This document shows, one piece after another, positions 1 to 8,908 of a stretch of 41,802 bases of DNA. Numbering within the stretch: position 1 is the stretch's first letter; every line of letters begins with the position of its first letter. Both the position numbers and the translations under genes were made by a program. The stretch lies in the NCBI GenBank assembly GCA_026388515.1, contig JAPLJO010000007.1:1-41802 (forward strand), in the 5' to 3' direction. Source of the stretch: Deltaproteobacteria bacterium (GTDB lineage: Bacteria; Desulfobacterota; Syntrophia; Syntrophales; UBA2210). Below the pieces are notes generated by a model, which was not told the origin of the DNA, did not search any database, and saw only the letters and a list, made by a program, of their open reading frames with translations.

Positions 1-1056
1 GCCGGCGGAGATGGTGTCAATGCCGAGATTATTGCAGAGTCGTCCCGCCATGCAGGTGGCCGCGAGATCAATGGAGCCGATGAGCGTGCCGAAGGCAACG
101 ATGGTTTCGTACTCGGGTCCGGGGCCTTCGGGAACCGCCCAGGGTCCTTCCTTCACCTCCACGACGCGCTTGCAGGCGATGCTGCAGAAGGCGCAGGCGC
201 CGCGCTTCGTGAGGTATGTTTCCGTCAGCGTGCTTCCTGTCAGGGCTTCAGCCGCTTCCTCCCAGAAGTTGGAGGTCCAGTTCCTGATGGGAACATCACC
301 GGCGAACATCCCGCCGATGAGGTTAGCGGCAGTGCCGTTCTCCTGAAGCACATTGGAGGCAAGGGCCTCGCTGATTTTCTTGTTCAACTCCTTGCGGAGC
401 TTTTCGACCTTCTTGGGATCGGCCAGATCCATTTCCTTTTTGCTCGCCTTGACAAGAATCGCCTTCAGGTTTTTTGATCCCATGATGGCGCCGAAGCCGG
501 CCCGTCCCGTGGCGTGGTGGCCCTCGCTCAATATCACCGAATACTTTACCAGCTTTTCGCCGGCGGGGCCGATGACCAGCGTCCGGTAGTTTTTTCCGAA
601 CTTTTTCTTGAGGGCGGTGTTGACATCCGATGCCCCCTTGCCCCAGTATTCACCGGCGTCCTGGATTTCGATTTTGTCGTCCTCGATGAGGATGAGCGAC
701 GGCTTCGCAGCCTTTCCCATGATGACAATGCCGTCGTACCCTGCATACCTCAGTTCCGGCGCCAGGTATCCGCCGCAGGATGAATCACCCCAGTTCCCCG
801 TAATGGGAGAACGACCTGCCGTGCTGTGCCTGCTCGCGCCGGAGAGTTTCAACCCGGCGAAGGGGCCGTTCATGATGAGAAGCATGGCTTCGGGGGAAAG
901 GGGTTCGGTATTGAAGTTTCCCTTGTCCCAGAAATATTTTGCCGCGAGGCCGCTTCCGCCGATGTAGTGCGTGTAATACTCTTCGGGCAGCTTCTCAATG
1001 GCCGTTGTTCCGGCGGAGAGATTCACGTTGATAATTTTCCCCGTATTTGCCTTCAT
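1..1056 (-). CDS. Aldehyde:ferredoxin oxidoreductase (tungsten AOR family), C-terminus cut by window edge
   Basis: Minus-strand open frame from ATG at 1056 runs off the window (absent from the ORF track because it has no stop). Reads MKANTGKIINVNLSAGTTAIEKLPEEYYTHYIGGSGLAAKYFWDKG...GASRHSTAGRSPITGNWGDSSCGGYLAPELRYAGYDGIVIMGKA...CAFCSIACKR, typical of AOR N- and middle domains. Confidence 0.93.
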   Translation of the reverse strand, partial: MKANTGKIINVNLSAGTTAIEKLPEEYYTHYIGGSGLAAKYFWDKGNFNTEPLSPEAMLLIMNGPFAGLKLSGASRHSTAGRSPITGNWGDSSCGGYLAPELRYAGYDGIVIMGKAAKPSLILIEDDKIEIQDAGEYWGKGASDVNTALKKKFGKNYRTLVIGPAGEKLVKYSVILSEGHHATGRAGFGAIMGSKNLKAILVKASKKEMDLADPKKVEKLRKELNKKISEALASNVLQENGTAANLIGGMFAGDVPIRNWTSNFWEEAAEALTGSTLTETYLTKRGACAFCSIACKRVVEVKEGPWAVPEGPGPEYETIVAFGTLIGSIDLAATCMAGRLCNNLGIDTISAG

Positions 1057-1078
1057 GGGTCGTCCCTCGTAACGGTTA

Positions 1079-1504
1079 TTATTTTATTATTATATCCTCT
1101 CTGCCTGATTCTTTGAGTAGCTTGACGTAGAGCTCGGCGACCTTCTTCAGCTTGGGAGCGAGTTTAAGGAGGCCTGTTGCGGAACCCTTCACCCTTATTT
1201 TTTTCCTCGTGATTGCCACCACGGGATTCAGCTTGTTTGACCATGAGCGGTGTGCGTCGTCGGCCGAGAGGCTCATGGTAAGGTCAGGCGCATCCGCCGG
1301 TTTGCCCGGGCCTGTCTTCAGCTGTCCACCGCGGCAGTCTACCCAGAACGCGCAGTTCGGACCACTCTCGGTGTAGTCAAACAAAATAAGCTGATTGACC
1401 TTCTTCAGGCCGCCGGAGAGTTCCTCATCCTTGAATCCCGCTTCGAAAAGCTTCACGAAAAAATCAATAGGTTCTTTTTCGTCTTTCCAGAATTCCATGT
1501 GCAT
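1079..1504 (-). CDS. SCP2 sterol-binding domain protein
   Basis: 141 aa; ...NCAFWVDCRGGQLKTGPGKPADAPDLTMSLSADDAHRSWSNKLNPVVAITRKKIRVKGSATGLLKLAPKL, SCP2-like pattern. Confidence 0.8.
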   Translation of the reverse strand: MHMEFWKDEKEPIDFFVKLFEAGFKDEELSGGLKKVNQLILFDYTESGPNCAFWVDCRGGQLKTGPGKPADAPDLTMSLSADDAHRSWSNKLNPVVAITRKKIRVKGSATGLLKLAPKLKKVAELYVKLLKESGREDIIIK

Positions 1505-1519
1505 TCCTCCTTTTTTGGG

Positions 1520-2715
1520 TTATTTAAACGCCTTGATATAAAGCTTGTAGATATCCGCCTCTTCAAGATACCGCGGGTTGTAGCTTATCTGTGAATCACC
1601 CGCGGCGGCTTCCACCACTTTCATGAGATCTTTTTTCTTCTTCGGGATATTGAGATCGGCGAGCGTTTCCGTGAGGCCGATATCCTTCTTCAAATCCCGG
1701 ACAGCCTTGACAGCCTTCTTGCCAGCCCTTATCGGATCCATCCCCTTCACATTGATGCCCATGGCGTCGGCAATCATGAGGAATCGGAGCGGCGCGGCTT
1801 CAACATTGAACTCCATGACGACAGGGAGCATGATGCCGTTTCCAAGGCCGTGAGGAACGCCGTACTTTCCGCCGAGGGCATGGGCGGTGGCATGAACGGC
1901 GCCGGTCATGGTGTTGCCGAAACAGAGCCCCGCCAGGGTGCTGGCAATCTGCATGTGTCCCCTCGCCTCGATATTACCCGGTTCCTTGACGGCGATGGGA
2001 AGATATTTGAAGATGAGCCGGATGGCATGGAGACCCATGGCGTCGGCAATCGGTTCGGCGCCCGTAGAGGTGATTCCCTCAACGGCGTGAGTCAACGCAT
2101 CCATGCCGGTGAAGGCCGTAATCTTGGCAGGCAGTTTCACCGTGAGTTCGGGGTCTAGCATGGCAACATCGGCGTTGTAAGGATGGGTGACGGCAAGTTT
2201 CACGCCCTGGCTCGTGTCGAGGACGACTATCGCGTTGGTGACTTCACTGGCCGTGCCGGCCGTCGTGGGGAGTGCGATGTGGGGGGGCAGTGGTTTTGCA
2301 CCTTCCCACAGGGCGGCCATTTCGGCAAGCGGCTGAAAGTCATTCTCTCCCATGCCGACGAGGATGTTGACCGCCTTTGCCGTATCCATAACACTGCCGC
2401 CGCCCAGGGCGATCATACAGTCCGCGCCCTTCTCACGATAGAATACGGCCCCTCTGTTTATAATGTCAATCCGGGCGTCCTGGACGATGTCGTCGAATAC
2501 GCCCACAAGTTTGAGGTCGGAGCCCTTGACTGCCTCGATTACCATATCGGCCACACCGGCATTGACGATTCCCTTGTCGGTGAAGATGACCACTTTCGTG
2601 CCGCCTAACTGGCCCATCTCAAAGCCCAGCTCCTTCCTGATGCCCGGCGAATACATGATACGCGGCCGGTTGAACCAGGTAAATAATGGATCAAATTGAA
2701 TATCGGGGTATTGCA
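1520..2715 (-). CDS. Iron-containing alcohol dehydrogenase
   Basis: Likely start MQYPDIQF at 2715 preceded by AGGAGGGAAT; GGGSVMDTAKA, PTTAGTASEVTN, GMDALTHAVEG and HATAHALGGKYGVPHG motifs. Confidence 0.92.
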
Positions 2716-2929
2716 TAGCTGATTCCCTCCTGAGATTGATTGCGATGAAATAAAGAACATAACGCACAGGTGGCCAAGGTATACGAATTTCAGTAAAAGT
2801 TCAAGCACGTTTTACGTGGCAGAAAAAGATTTTAAATCCACCCCCGTCGTTCTTTCTCCTTGACATCAGTGCGATACCTTTTCTATGATATACGCCATTG
2901 ATGTCGCGTAAAATCTCAGTGTTTTTCCT

Positions 2930-3080
2930 GTGCGGGTGGATTGCGGAAGAGGGGTGAAATTCCCCCGCTGCCCCGCAGCCGTGAAGGGAACGAAAGCCTT
3001 GAGTGCCACTTATCGCCGCAGGCGATTGGGAAGGCAGGCGAGTAGGGTGCCCTGAGCCGGAATACCGATCCACCCGGGAA
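2930..3080 (+). ncRNA. Cobalamin riboswitch (B12 aptamer)
   Basis: Conserved core ggtgaaattcccccgctgccccgcagccgtgaa, gtgccact (B12 box-like), ttgggaaggc and gagccgga. Closing helix gggtgga (2934-2940) pairs with tccaccc (3069-3075). Lies upstream of a btuCDB-like operon. Confidence 0.88.
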
Positions 3081-3218
3081 TCCTCGAGGGAGGTGCCTCG
3101 TGCAGTATTTTCAGCACATTTCAATCGTGTGGCGCTTCAGCACCTGCCGGCACAGTGTAAGTGATTCCGTGGCGTAAATGTGCGTATTACGGTTCTCTTG
3201 CAGAATGGAAAGGCGGGT

Positions 3219-4226
3219 ATGAAGAAGCGGCTTCTCTGCATCATCCTTTTATTCGGGTCTCTCTTTGCGGCCGTGGCGGTGCTTTCGGTGCTGGTGGGAG
3301 CAGCGCCCATCAGTCCGTGTAAGATTCTGTGGGGTCTCGTCCGGGGATGGTACGGGGGAGTACCCCTCATCGCCCCCCATGAAAAAACCATACTGTTATC
3401 CATACGGGTGCCCAGAATCATCCTGGCCGCCACCGTCGGCGCCGCGCTTTCGCTCTCGGGAGTTGTGTTTCAGGCGATTCTCCGAAACCCCCTTGCCGAG
3501 CCGTTCATCCTCGGCATGTCGGGCGGCGCGGCCGTGGGGGCGATTGCGGGGATACTCATCGGGTTCGGCACCTCCAGTGTTGCCATTCCGACGCTTGCAT
3601 TCTCCGGCGCCTTTATGGCGGTCGCCATCGTGTTCGTCACGGGAAGGAGGGCGGAAAGGTTCGACGCCACCACCATGCTCCTCGCTGGTGTCGTGGTCAA
3701 CGCGTTCTGTTCCGCCATCATCATGTTTCTCATCTCGCTCTCCGGGAGTGCCGGTCTCAGGGGGATTACCTTCTGGCTCATGGGAAACCTGGGATCCGCC
3801 GCGGGAGGCGAAATCGCACTTGCACTTCTCGTCCTCGCGGTGTGTGCCGGCGTCGTCTTTGCCCTGGCGAGGCCGCTGAACCTCATTGTTGCCGGCGAGG
3901 AGACGGCGATGCATCTCGGCATCGACGTGGAGCGGACCAAAATCATCCTTTTTACGGCCACGTCGCTCATGACGGCGGTCGCCGTGTCGTATGCCGGAAT
4001 CATCGGATTTGTGGGACTTGTCATTCCCCATATGACGAGGATGCTCCTCGGCTCCGACCACCGTATCGTACTCCCGGCGTCGCTGTTTTTCGGTGCGGCC
4101 TTTCTCGTCGCGGCCGATACGGTGGCGCGGATTGCCGTTCCGCACGCCGAGCTTCCCGTGGGAGTGATAACGGCGTTCATCGGGGCGCCTTTCTTTGTGT
4201 ATCTCCTCCGTACAAAGGTGCGGTGA
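3219..4226 (+). CDS. btuC: FecCD/BtuC-family ABC transporter permease, probable B12 permease
   Basis: ORF 3180..4226; start MKKRLLCI preferred (ggaaagg upstream). Multi-TM with VVFQAILRNPLAEPFILGMSGGAAVGA and GFVGLVIPHMTRMLLGSDHR. Confidence 0.88.
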   Translation: MKKRLLCIILLFGSLFAAVAVLSVLVGAAPISPCKILWGLVRGWYGGVPLIAPHEKTILLSIRVPRIILAATVGAALSLSGVVFQAILRNPLAEPFILGMSGGAAVGAIAGILIGFGTSSVAIPTLAFSGAFMAVAIVFVTGRRAERFDATTMLLAGVVVNAFCSAIIMFLISLSGSAGLRGITFWLMGNLGSAAGGEIALALLVLAVCAGVVFALARPLNLIVAGEETAMHLGIDVERTKIILFTATSLMTAVAVSYAGIIGFVGLVIPHMTRMLLGSDHRIVLPASLFFGAAFLVAADTVARIAVPHAELPVGVITAFIGAPFFVYLLRTKVR

Positions 4227-4229
4227 GCC

Positions 4230-5027
4230 ATGACGCTTGTGAATGTCAATAATGTGTGGTTCCGGTACGGGATTGAGTGGGTGCTCGAGGACGTATCGTT
4301 TTCCGTCGGTGAAGGGGAATTTTTCGGCATCATCGGACCGAACGGCTCCGGTAAAACGACACTCCTCAGGATTATCGATGGAATCCTGAAGCCGAATGAG
4401 GGTTCAGTGGCAATTGACGGCACCGGGACGGCCGGGATGAAGCGCAGCGACCTTGCGCGGGTTGTCGCCGTGGTACCGCAGGAGACGCAGTATGTGTTTC
4501 CCTTTACCGCCGGCGAGATTGTGATGATGGGACGGTCACCTCATCTGGGGCTCCTTTCATTTGAAGGAGCGAACGATTTCGGGATTGTGGAAAAGGCGAT
4601 GCGCGCCACCGATACCCTGCCGCTCGCGGCCAGGAATTTTGATGAGCTCTCCGGTGGGGAGCGTCAGCGGGTCATCATCGCCCGTGCCCTTGCACAGGAA
4701 CCGAAGGTCATCCTTCTCGACGAACCGACGGCCCATCTGGACCTCAGGCATCAGATCGCCCTTACGGCGCTCATGCGGTCGCTCTGCCGTGAAAGAAACG
4801 TCACGGCGATTGCGGTGACTCATGACATCAACCTGGCATCGCTCTTCTGCGACCGGCTCATGTTCCTCGACGGCGGAAAGGTGCGGGCGCTCGGGCCGCC
4901 GCGGGAGGTGGTGACGGAAACAGTGCTCCGGGAAGTCTATGGCGTTCCCGTGCACGTCGACGTTGATATCGCAACGGGGCTTCCCCGCGTCATGCTGACG
5001 GCCCGGGGGCTGGAAGTGCCTCGCTGA
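4230..5027 (+). CDS. btuD: ABC transporter ATP-binding protein (BtuD/FecE type)
   Basis: Walker A GPNGSGKTT, signature LSGGERQR, Walker B VILLDEPTAHLD. Confidence 0.9.
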   Translation: MTLVNVNNVWFRYGIEWVLEDVSFSVGEGEFFGIIGPNGSGKTTLLRIIDGILKPNEGSVAIDGTGTAGMKRSDLARVVAVVPQETQYVFPFTAGEIVMMGRSPHLGLLSFEGANDFGIVEKAMRATDTLPLAARNFDELSGGERQRVIIARALAQEPKVILLDEPTAHLDLRHQIALTALMRSLCRERNVTAIAVTHDINLASLFCDRLMFLDGGKVRALGPPREVVTETVLREVYGVPVHVDVDIATGLPRVMLTARGLEVPR

Positions 5028-5077
5028 GAGTGTGCCCGTCGGGGAGAATGGTTTTCATGGTATCCGAAGGAAACAAC

Positions 5078-7198
5078 ATGACGACAATAATGGTGCGAAA
5101 TGGTGCGGCGGTCTGTATTGTTGTGGCGATACTTGCGGGATCATGGTTTCACAAAGCCGCGGCGGAAGAGACGGGCGCGGCGGTGACGCTCGAGGAAGTT
5201 GTGGTGACGGCGACGAGGACCGGGGAGGTGCGCCGTGACGTGCCGAATTCGGTAATCGTCAGGGATGCACGCGATATAGAAGAATCTCCTGCGGCGAGCC
5301 TGGGGGAATTCCTGGCGAATGAAACGGGTCTTGACTGGAGGAGCTACGGCAATTACGGAGGCGCCGTGGAGGAGATTCACATCCGGGGCATGGGCGGCGA
5401 TGCGACCCAGGTATTTGTCAATGGCGTCTCCGTGAATTCCCCCTCGGTAGGCGTGGCCGACGTGGCGCGGATTCCCCTCGACAGCATCGAAAAAATTGAA
5501 GTGGTTAAAGGTTCCGGCTCCGTGCTCTACGGTTCCGGAGCCATGGGCGGTACGGTGCACATCATGACGCGAATGCCTGAACGGGGGAAGACGGACCTTG
5601 CGGTAAAGGCGGGGTACGGCAGTGAATCTTCATCTCTCATCTCTGCCCGCCAGGGAATGTATCTCACTGATAATCTTGGCTACTATCTCTCCGCCGGCAT
5701 TCGCGAGACCGATGGTTTCCGGTCGAACAGCGATCTTGCGCATCATGACGGCTCGCTCAGGATAAACTACGATGCAGGCAGCGCCTTCAATATCGATTTC
5801 TACGGTGATTACCTGGAAAGAGACTACGGACGTCCGGGACCGGAACCGCCCTCCGGCACCGGTGATTTTAATGCCGGCGGCGTTCACGTATACAGTAGTG
5901 ACGCGGCGAGCCTCCTCAACAGGGGCGGCGACAGGGATGCCCACCTCATCATGCATGCCAGGTATGCGCCATTGAATGCGCTTGCCCTCGATGTAAAGGG
6001 GTACCGCACGCTCATGAAAAACCGCAACTACCTGCGCTATTTCAATTCCTTCACGGGGGATGTGCCCGGCAGTGACGGCGAGACGGCAAACAGGGTCTGG
6101 GGCGCCGACGGGACCCTCGAAGCAAACCCTGCGGAAGGTCTCAGGGTGATTGCCGGCGCCGAGTGGCGTGATTATGACTGGCGCAACGAGAGTGTCGCCC
6201 TTGACGGGAGCGGGCATACGATTGCCGGCACGGAACTCTCCGCCGACGCCGATCTTTCCACAAAGGGAATTTTCACCGAGCTGCAGTACCGGCCCTTTCA
6301 ATACGGCAAGATACTTGCCGGTATCCGCCATGAGGATCACTCAGCCTTCGGGTATGAAAATGTGCCGCGAGTGGGGCTTGTGGTGAACCCGGCGGACGAG
6401 ACGGTCATTAAACTCTCTCATGGGAAACACTTCAGGGCGCCCACCCCCAACGACCTCTACTGGCCCGACGACGGGTACAGCCGGGGCAATCCATCACTCG
6501 AGCCGGAAACGGGGTGGCATACGGAGGCGACGCTGGAACAGTCCTGCTTCAATGACCTCTTTTTTCTGACGTTCTCCTTCTTTCACTGGCGCCTGGACAA
6601 TAAAATCCAGTGGGGTGTCGATTCCAGCGGCGTGTGGACGCCGCAGAATCTGAGGACTTACCGCGCGCAGGGTTTTGAGGGGGAGGTGACATTCGGCCCG
6701 GTCCGGCATTTCATGGCATCTCTCTCATACACCTATACCGATGCCAGGGAGGAAAACAGGGCATACACGAAACAGGATTTCGGGTGGCCTCCGCTCACCC
6801 CCCCGGATTTTCAGTATGCCTGGGTGACGAGAAGGGCCGCGTACACGCCGCGGCAGCAGTTCAAGGGGGCGCTTACGTATGAAACCGGCTTTGGACTCAC
6901 GGCATCGTCGGTGGTCAGATTTGTGGGCGACCGGCCGTGGTACCGGACGGAAACGGAGGGGGCCTATCCTTCCACGAAGACCGTGGAGTATACGCTCGAT
7001 CCCTGCTGGACGACGGATGTCATGATACGGCAGCGGATCTCCAGTCAGTGGATTCTTTCGCTCGATGCGGTGAACATATTCGACAAGGGGTACGCGACTT
7101 ACTACGATATATTTTTTGATAAGAACGGCAACGGTATTGTCGGCACGTATCCCGGACCTGAGCGATCGTTTTTCGTCTCGCTCTCCTATGAGCTGTAG
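5078..7198 (+). CDS. btuB: TonB-dependent outer-membrane receptor, BtuB-like
   Basis: Signal peptide then VTLEEVVVTATRTGEVRRDVPNSVIV (TonB box/plug); plug IEKIEVVKGSGSVLYGSGAMGGTVHIMTR; C-terminal ...RSFFVSLSYEL. Downstream of B12 riboswitch. Confidence 0.9.
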   Translation: MTTIMVRNGAAVCIVVAILAGSWFHKAAAEETGAAVTLEEVVVTATRTGEVRRDVPNSVIVRDARDIEESPAASLGEFLANETGLDWRSYGNYGGAVEEIHIRGMGGDATQVFVNGVSVNSPSVGVADVARIPLDSIEKIEVVKGSGSVLYGSGAMGGTVHIMTRMPERGKTDLAVKAGYGSESSSLISARQGMYLTDNLGYYLSAGIRETDGFRSNSDLAHHDGSLRINYDAGSAFNIDFYGDYLERDYGRPGPEPPSGTGDFNAGGVHVYSSDAASLLNRGGDRDAHLIMHARYAPLNALALDVKGYRTLMKNRNYLRYFNSFTGDVPGSDGETANRVWGADGTLEANPAEGLRVIAGAEWRDYDWRNESVALDGSGHTIAGTELSADADLSTKGIFTELQYRPFQYGKILAGIRHEDHSAFGYENVPRVGLVVNPADETVIKLSHGKHFRAPTPNDLYWPDDGYSRGNPSLEPETGWHTEATLEQSCFNDLFFLTFSFFHWRLDNKIQWGVDSSGVWTPQNLRTYRAQGFEGEVTFGPVRHFMASLSYTYTDAREENRAYTKQDFGWPPLTPPDFQYAWVTRRAAYTPRQQFKGALTYETGFGLTASSVVRFVGDRPWYRTETEGAYPSTKTVEYTLDPCWTTDVMIRQRISSQWILSLDAVNIFDKGYATYYDIFFDKNGNGIVGTYPGPERSFFVSLSYEL

Positions 7199-7325
7199 AA
7201 ATCCCGCCCCCGTGATCCGCTATGCTGATGACATGGATACTGAGCGGAGATAGCGATGCCATGACGCAGTTCTCGCCCGGGGCGGTCCGGTCTCATGTAT
7301 CGCTGAATTCTTTACAGGAAACGCG

Positions 7326-8006
7326 ATGGAAAGAGGAATCCGACAGGATATTATATACGCGGTGGTGATTGCCGTCCTGCTTCACGGGGTCGTCATCCTC
7401 CTGCCGTTTCCCGGGGGGTGGCGCGGGCATTCGCCCGTTGAAGATCGGCAGGGAGTTCTGACGGTGTCCCTCTGCGCCCCCCTTACTGTAATCTCAAGAC
7501 CTCTTCCGTCGCATGCGGTCGGGATTGCAGGATCACGCATTTTCTCCCAGCATATGGACCGCAGAGAAGAGACCAGACACCCCGGGACTGGTGCCGGTGG
7601 AGCTGTTCAGGTGGCGGTAATTTCGGCGGTAGAAGGCAATTTCATAGCAGGGCAACATGGCGATCGGCCTGCCCCTGCCGCAGCACGTGAAGAGGAACCC
7701 GGGGCGTCCGGCATGTTATATGACACGGATTTCATTCCGCCGCATTATCTCCATAATCCCGTACCTTCGTACCCGTTCCTTGCGCGACGCAGTGGCCTGG
7801 AAGGTGTGACCGTTCTTTCGGTGGAAATCCGCGTGGATGGCAAGGTGGCGGCGGTGAAAGTGAAGCGCTCCTCGGGATACGATGTTCTTGATGAGGCGGC
7901 CCTTATTGCCGTGGAGAAGTGGGTATTCGAACCCGCCCTGAAGAGGGGTATTCCCGTGGAATGCCCGGTCGATGTTCCCATTCGGTTTGCCCTGGAAAAA
8001 AGCTGA
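7326..8006 (+). CDS. TonB-family energy transducer
   Basis: N-terminal TM (AVVIAVLLHGVVILLPF), C-terminal YPFLARRSGLEGVTVLSVEIRVDGKVAAVKVKRSSGYDVLDEAALIAVEKWVFEPA, TonB C-terminal domain. Confidence 0.85.
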   Translation: MERGIRQDIIYAVVIAVLLHGVVILLPFPGGWRGHSPVEDRQGVLTVSLCAPLTVISRPLPSHAVGIAGSRIFSQHMDRREETRHPGTGAGGAVQVAVISAVEGNFIAGQHGDRPAPAAAREEEPGASGMLYDTDFIPPHYLHNPVPSYPFLARRSGLEGVTVLSVEIRVDGKVAAVKVKRSSGYDVLDEAALIAVEKWVFEPALKRGIPVECPVDVPIRFALEKS

Positions 8007-8211
8007 CCGTGGTGCGGGTTCTGGAAACACTGGAGCGACGCAGGTGTATAGTGAAAACATGCGGACGGTCCAACAGGAGATTTCTGAATTATCATATGGA
8101 TAATATCTGTGAGGGGTTTTTATTCGGGTCTAATGTGTGATAAAGGAACCTCCGTGACTCTGTAATGATTAGAGGCCGATTCAGTAGCAAACCATTAATC
8201 GGGAGAAAACG

Positions 8212-8805
8212 ATGAAATCTCATGAAGATATGAAAAAGAGACTCATGGAAATCATTCTTGAGCGGTCATTTCAGTACCGCGAAAATCCCCCCTTCATACT
8301 CGCCTCGGGGAAGAAGAGTAACTACTATTTCAACTGCAAGCCCACCACGCTCGATCCGGAGGGCATGAATCTCATAGGCCACATTGTGTATGACATGCTC
8401 GCCGGTTCCGACATCACTGCCGCGGGCGGGCTGACGCTCGGCGCCGATCCGATTGCCAATGCCGTGTCCGTAATCTCTTTCCAGCGCGGCAGGGCCATCA
8501 CATCCTTTATTGTGAGAAAGGATGTGAAGGAACACGGCACACAAAGTGCCGTCGAGGGGAACGTGACGGCGGGAGAAAAGGTGGCAATCATAGACGATGT
8601 CATTACCACGGGCGCCTCGACAATCACTGCAATAGAAAGGGCCCGCGAGGCGGGACTCATCATAGACAGGGTCATCGCGCTGATTGACCGTGAGGAAGGC
8701 GGAAGAGAAAATATAGCTCCACATGTGCCGCGGATTGACGCCGTTTTTAAGCGTTCGGAAATCATGGCGGTGCATACTCATCAAACAATTCTTGTAAAAA
8801 AGTGA
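8212..8805 (+). CDS. pyrE: Orotate phosphoribosyltransferase
   Basis: SGKKSNYYFNCKPTTLDPEG, GGLTLGADPIANAV, PRPP motif VAIIDDVITTGAST. Confidence 0.92.
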   Translation: MKSHEDMKKRLMEIILERSFQYRENPPFILASGKKSNYYFNCKPTTLDPEGMNLIGHIVYDMLAGSDITAAGGLTLGADPIANAVSVISFQRGRAITSFIVRKDVKEHGTQSAVEGNVTAGEKVAIIDDVITTGASTITAIERAREAGLIIDRVIALIDREEGGRENIAPHVPRIDAVFKRSEIMAVHTHQTILVKK

Positions 8806-8908
8806 AAATTGGTTTAAAAGGGCCGAACATTTCAGGAGGCGTTTATGAGGGGAGACCCGGCATGCCGGTTTTTCCCTTTTGATTTTTGCGTGGACTTGCC
8901 GTGGCATT

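Noticed and set aside
3396-4423. Antisense ORFs 3396..4145 and 3470..4423 opposite the btuC-like gene
   Set aside because: Compositionally biased translations complementary to a strong transporter gene; no motifs or RBS.
8859-8880. CCGGCATGCCGG followed by TTTTT, terminator-like, after pyrE
   Set aside because: Usable stem is only about 4 bp with a 4-nt loop; too weak to call as a terminator.
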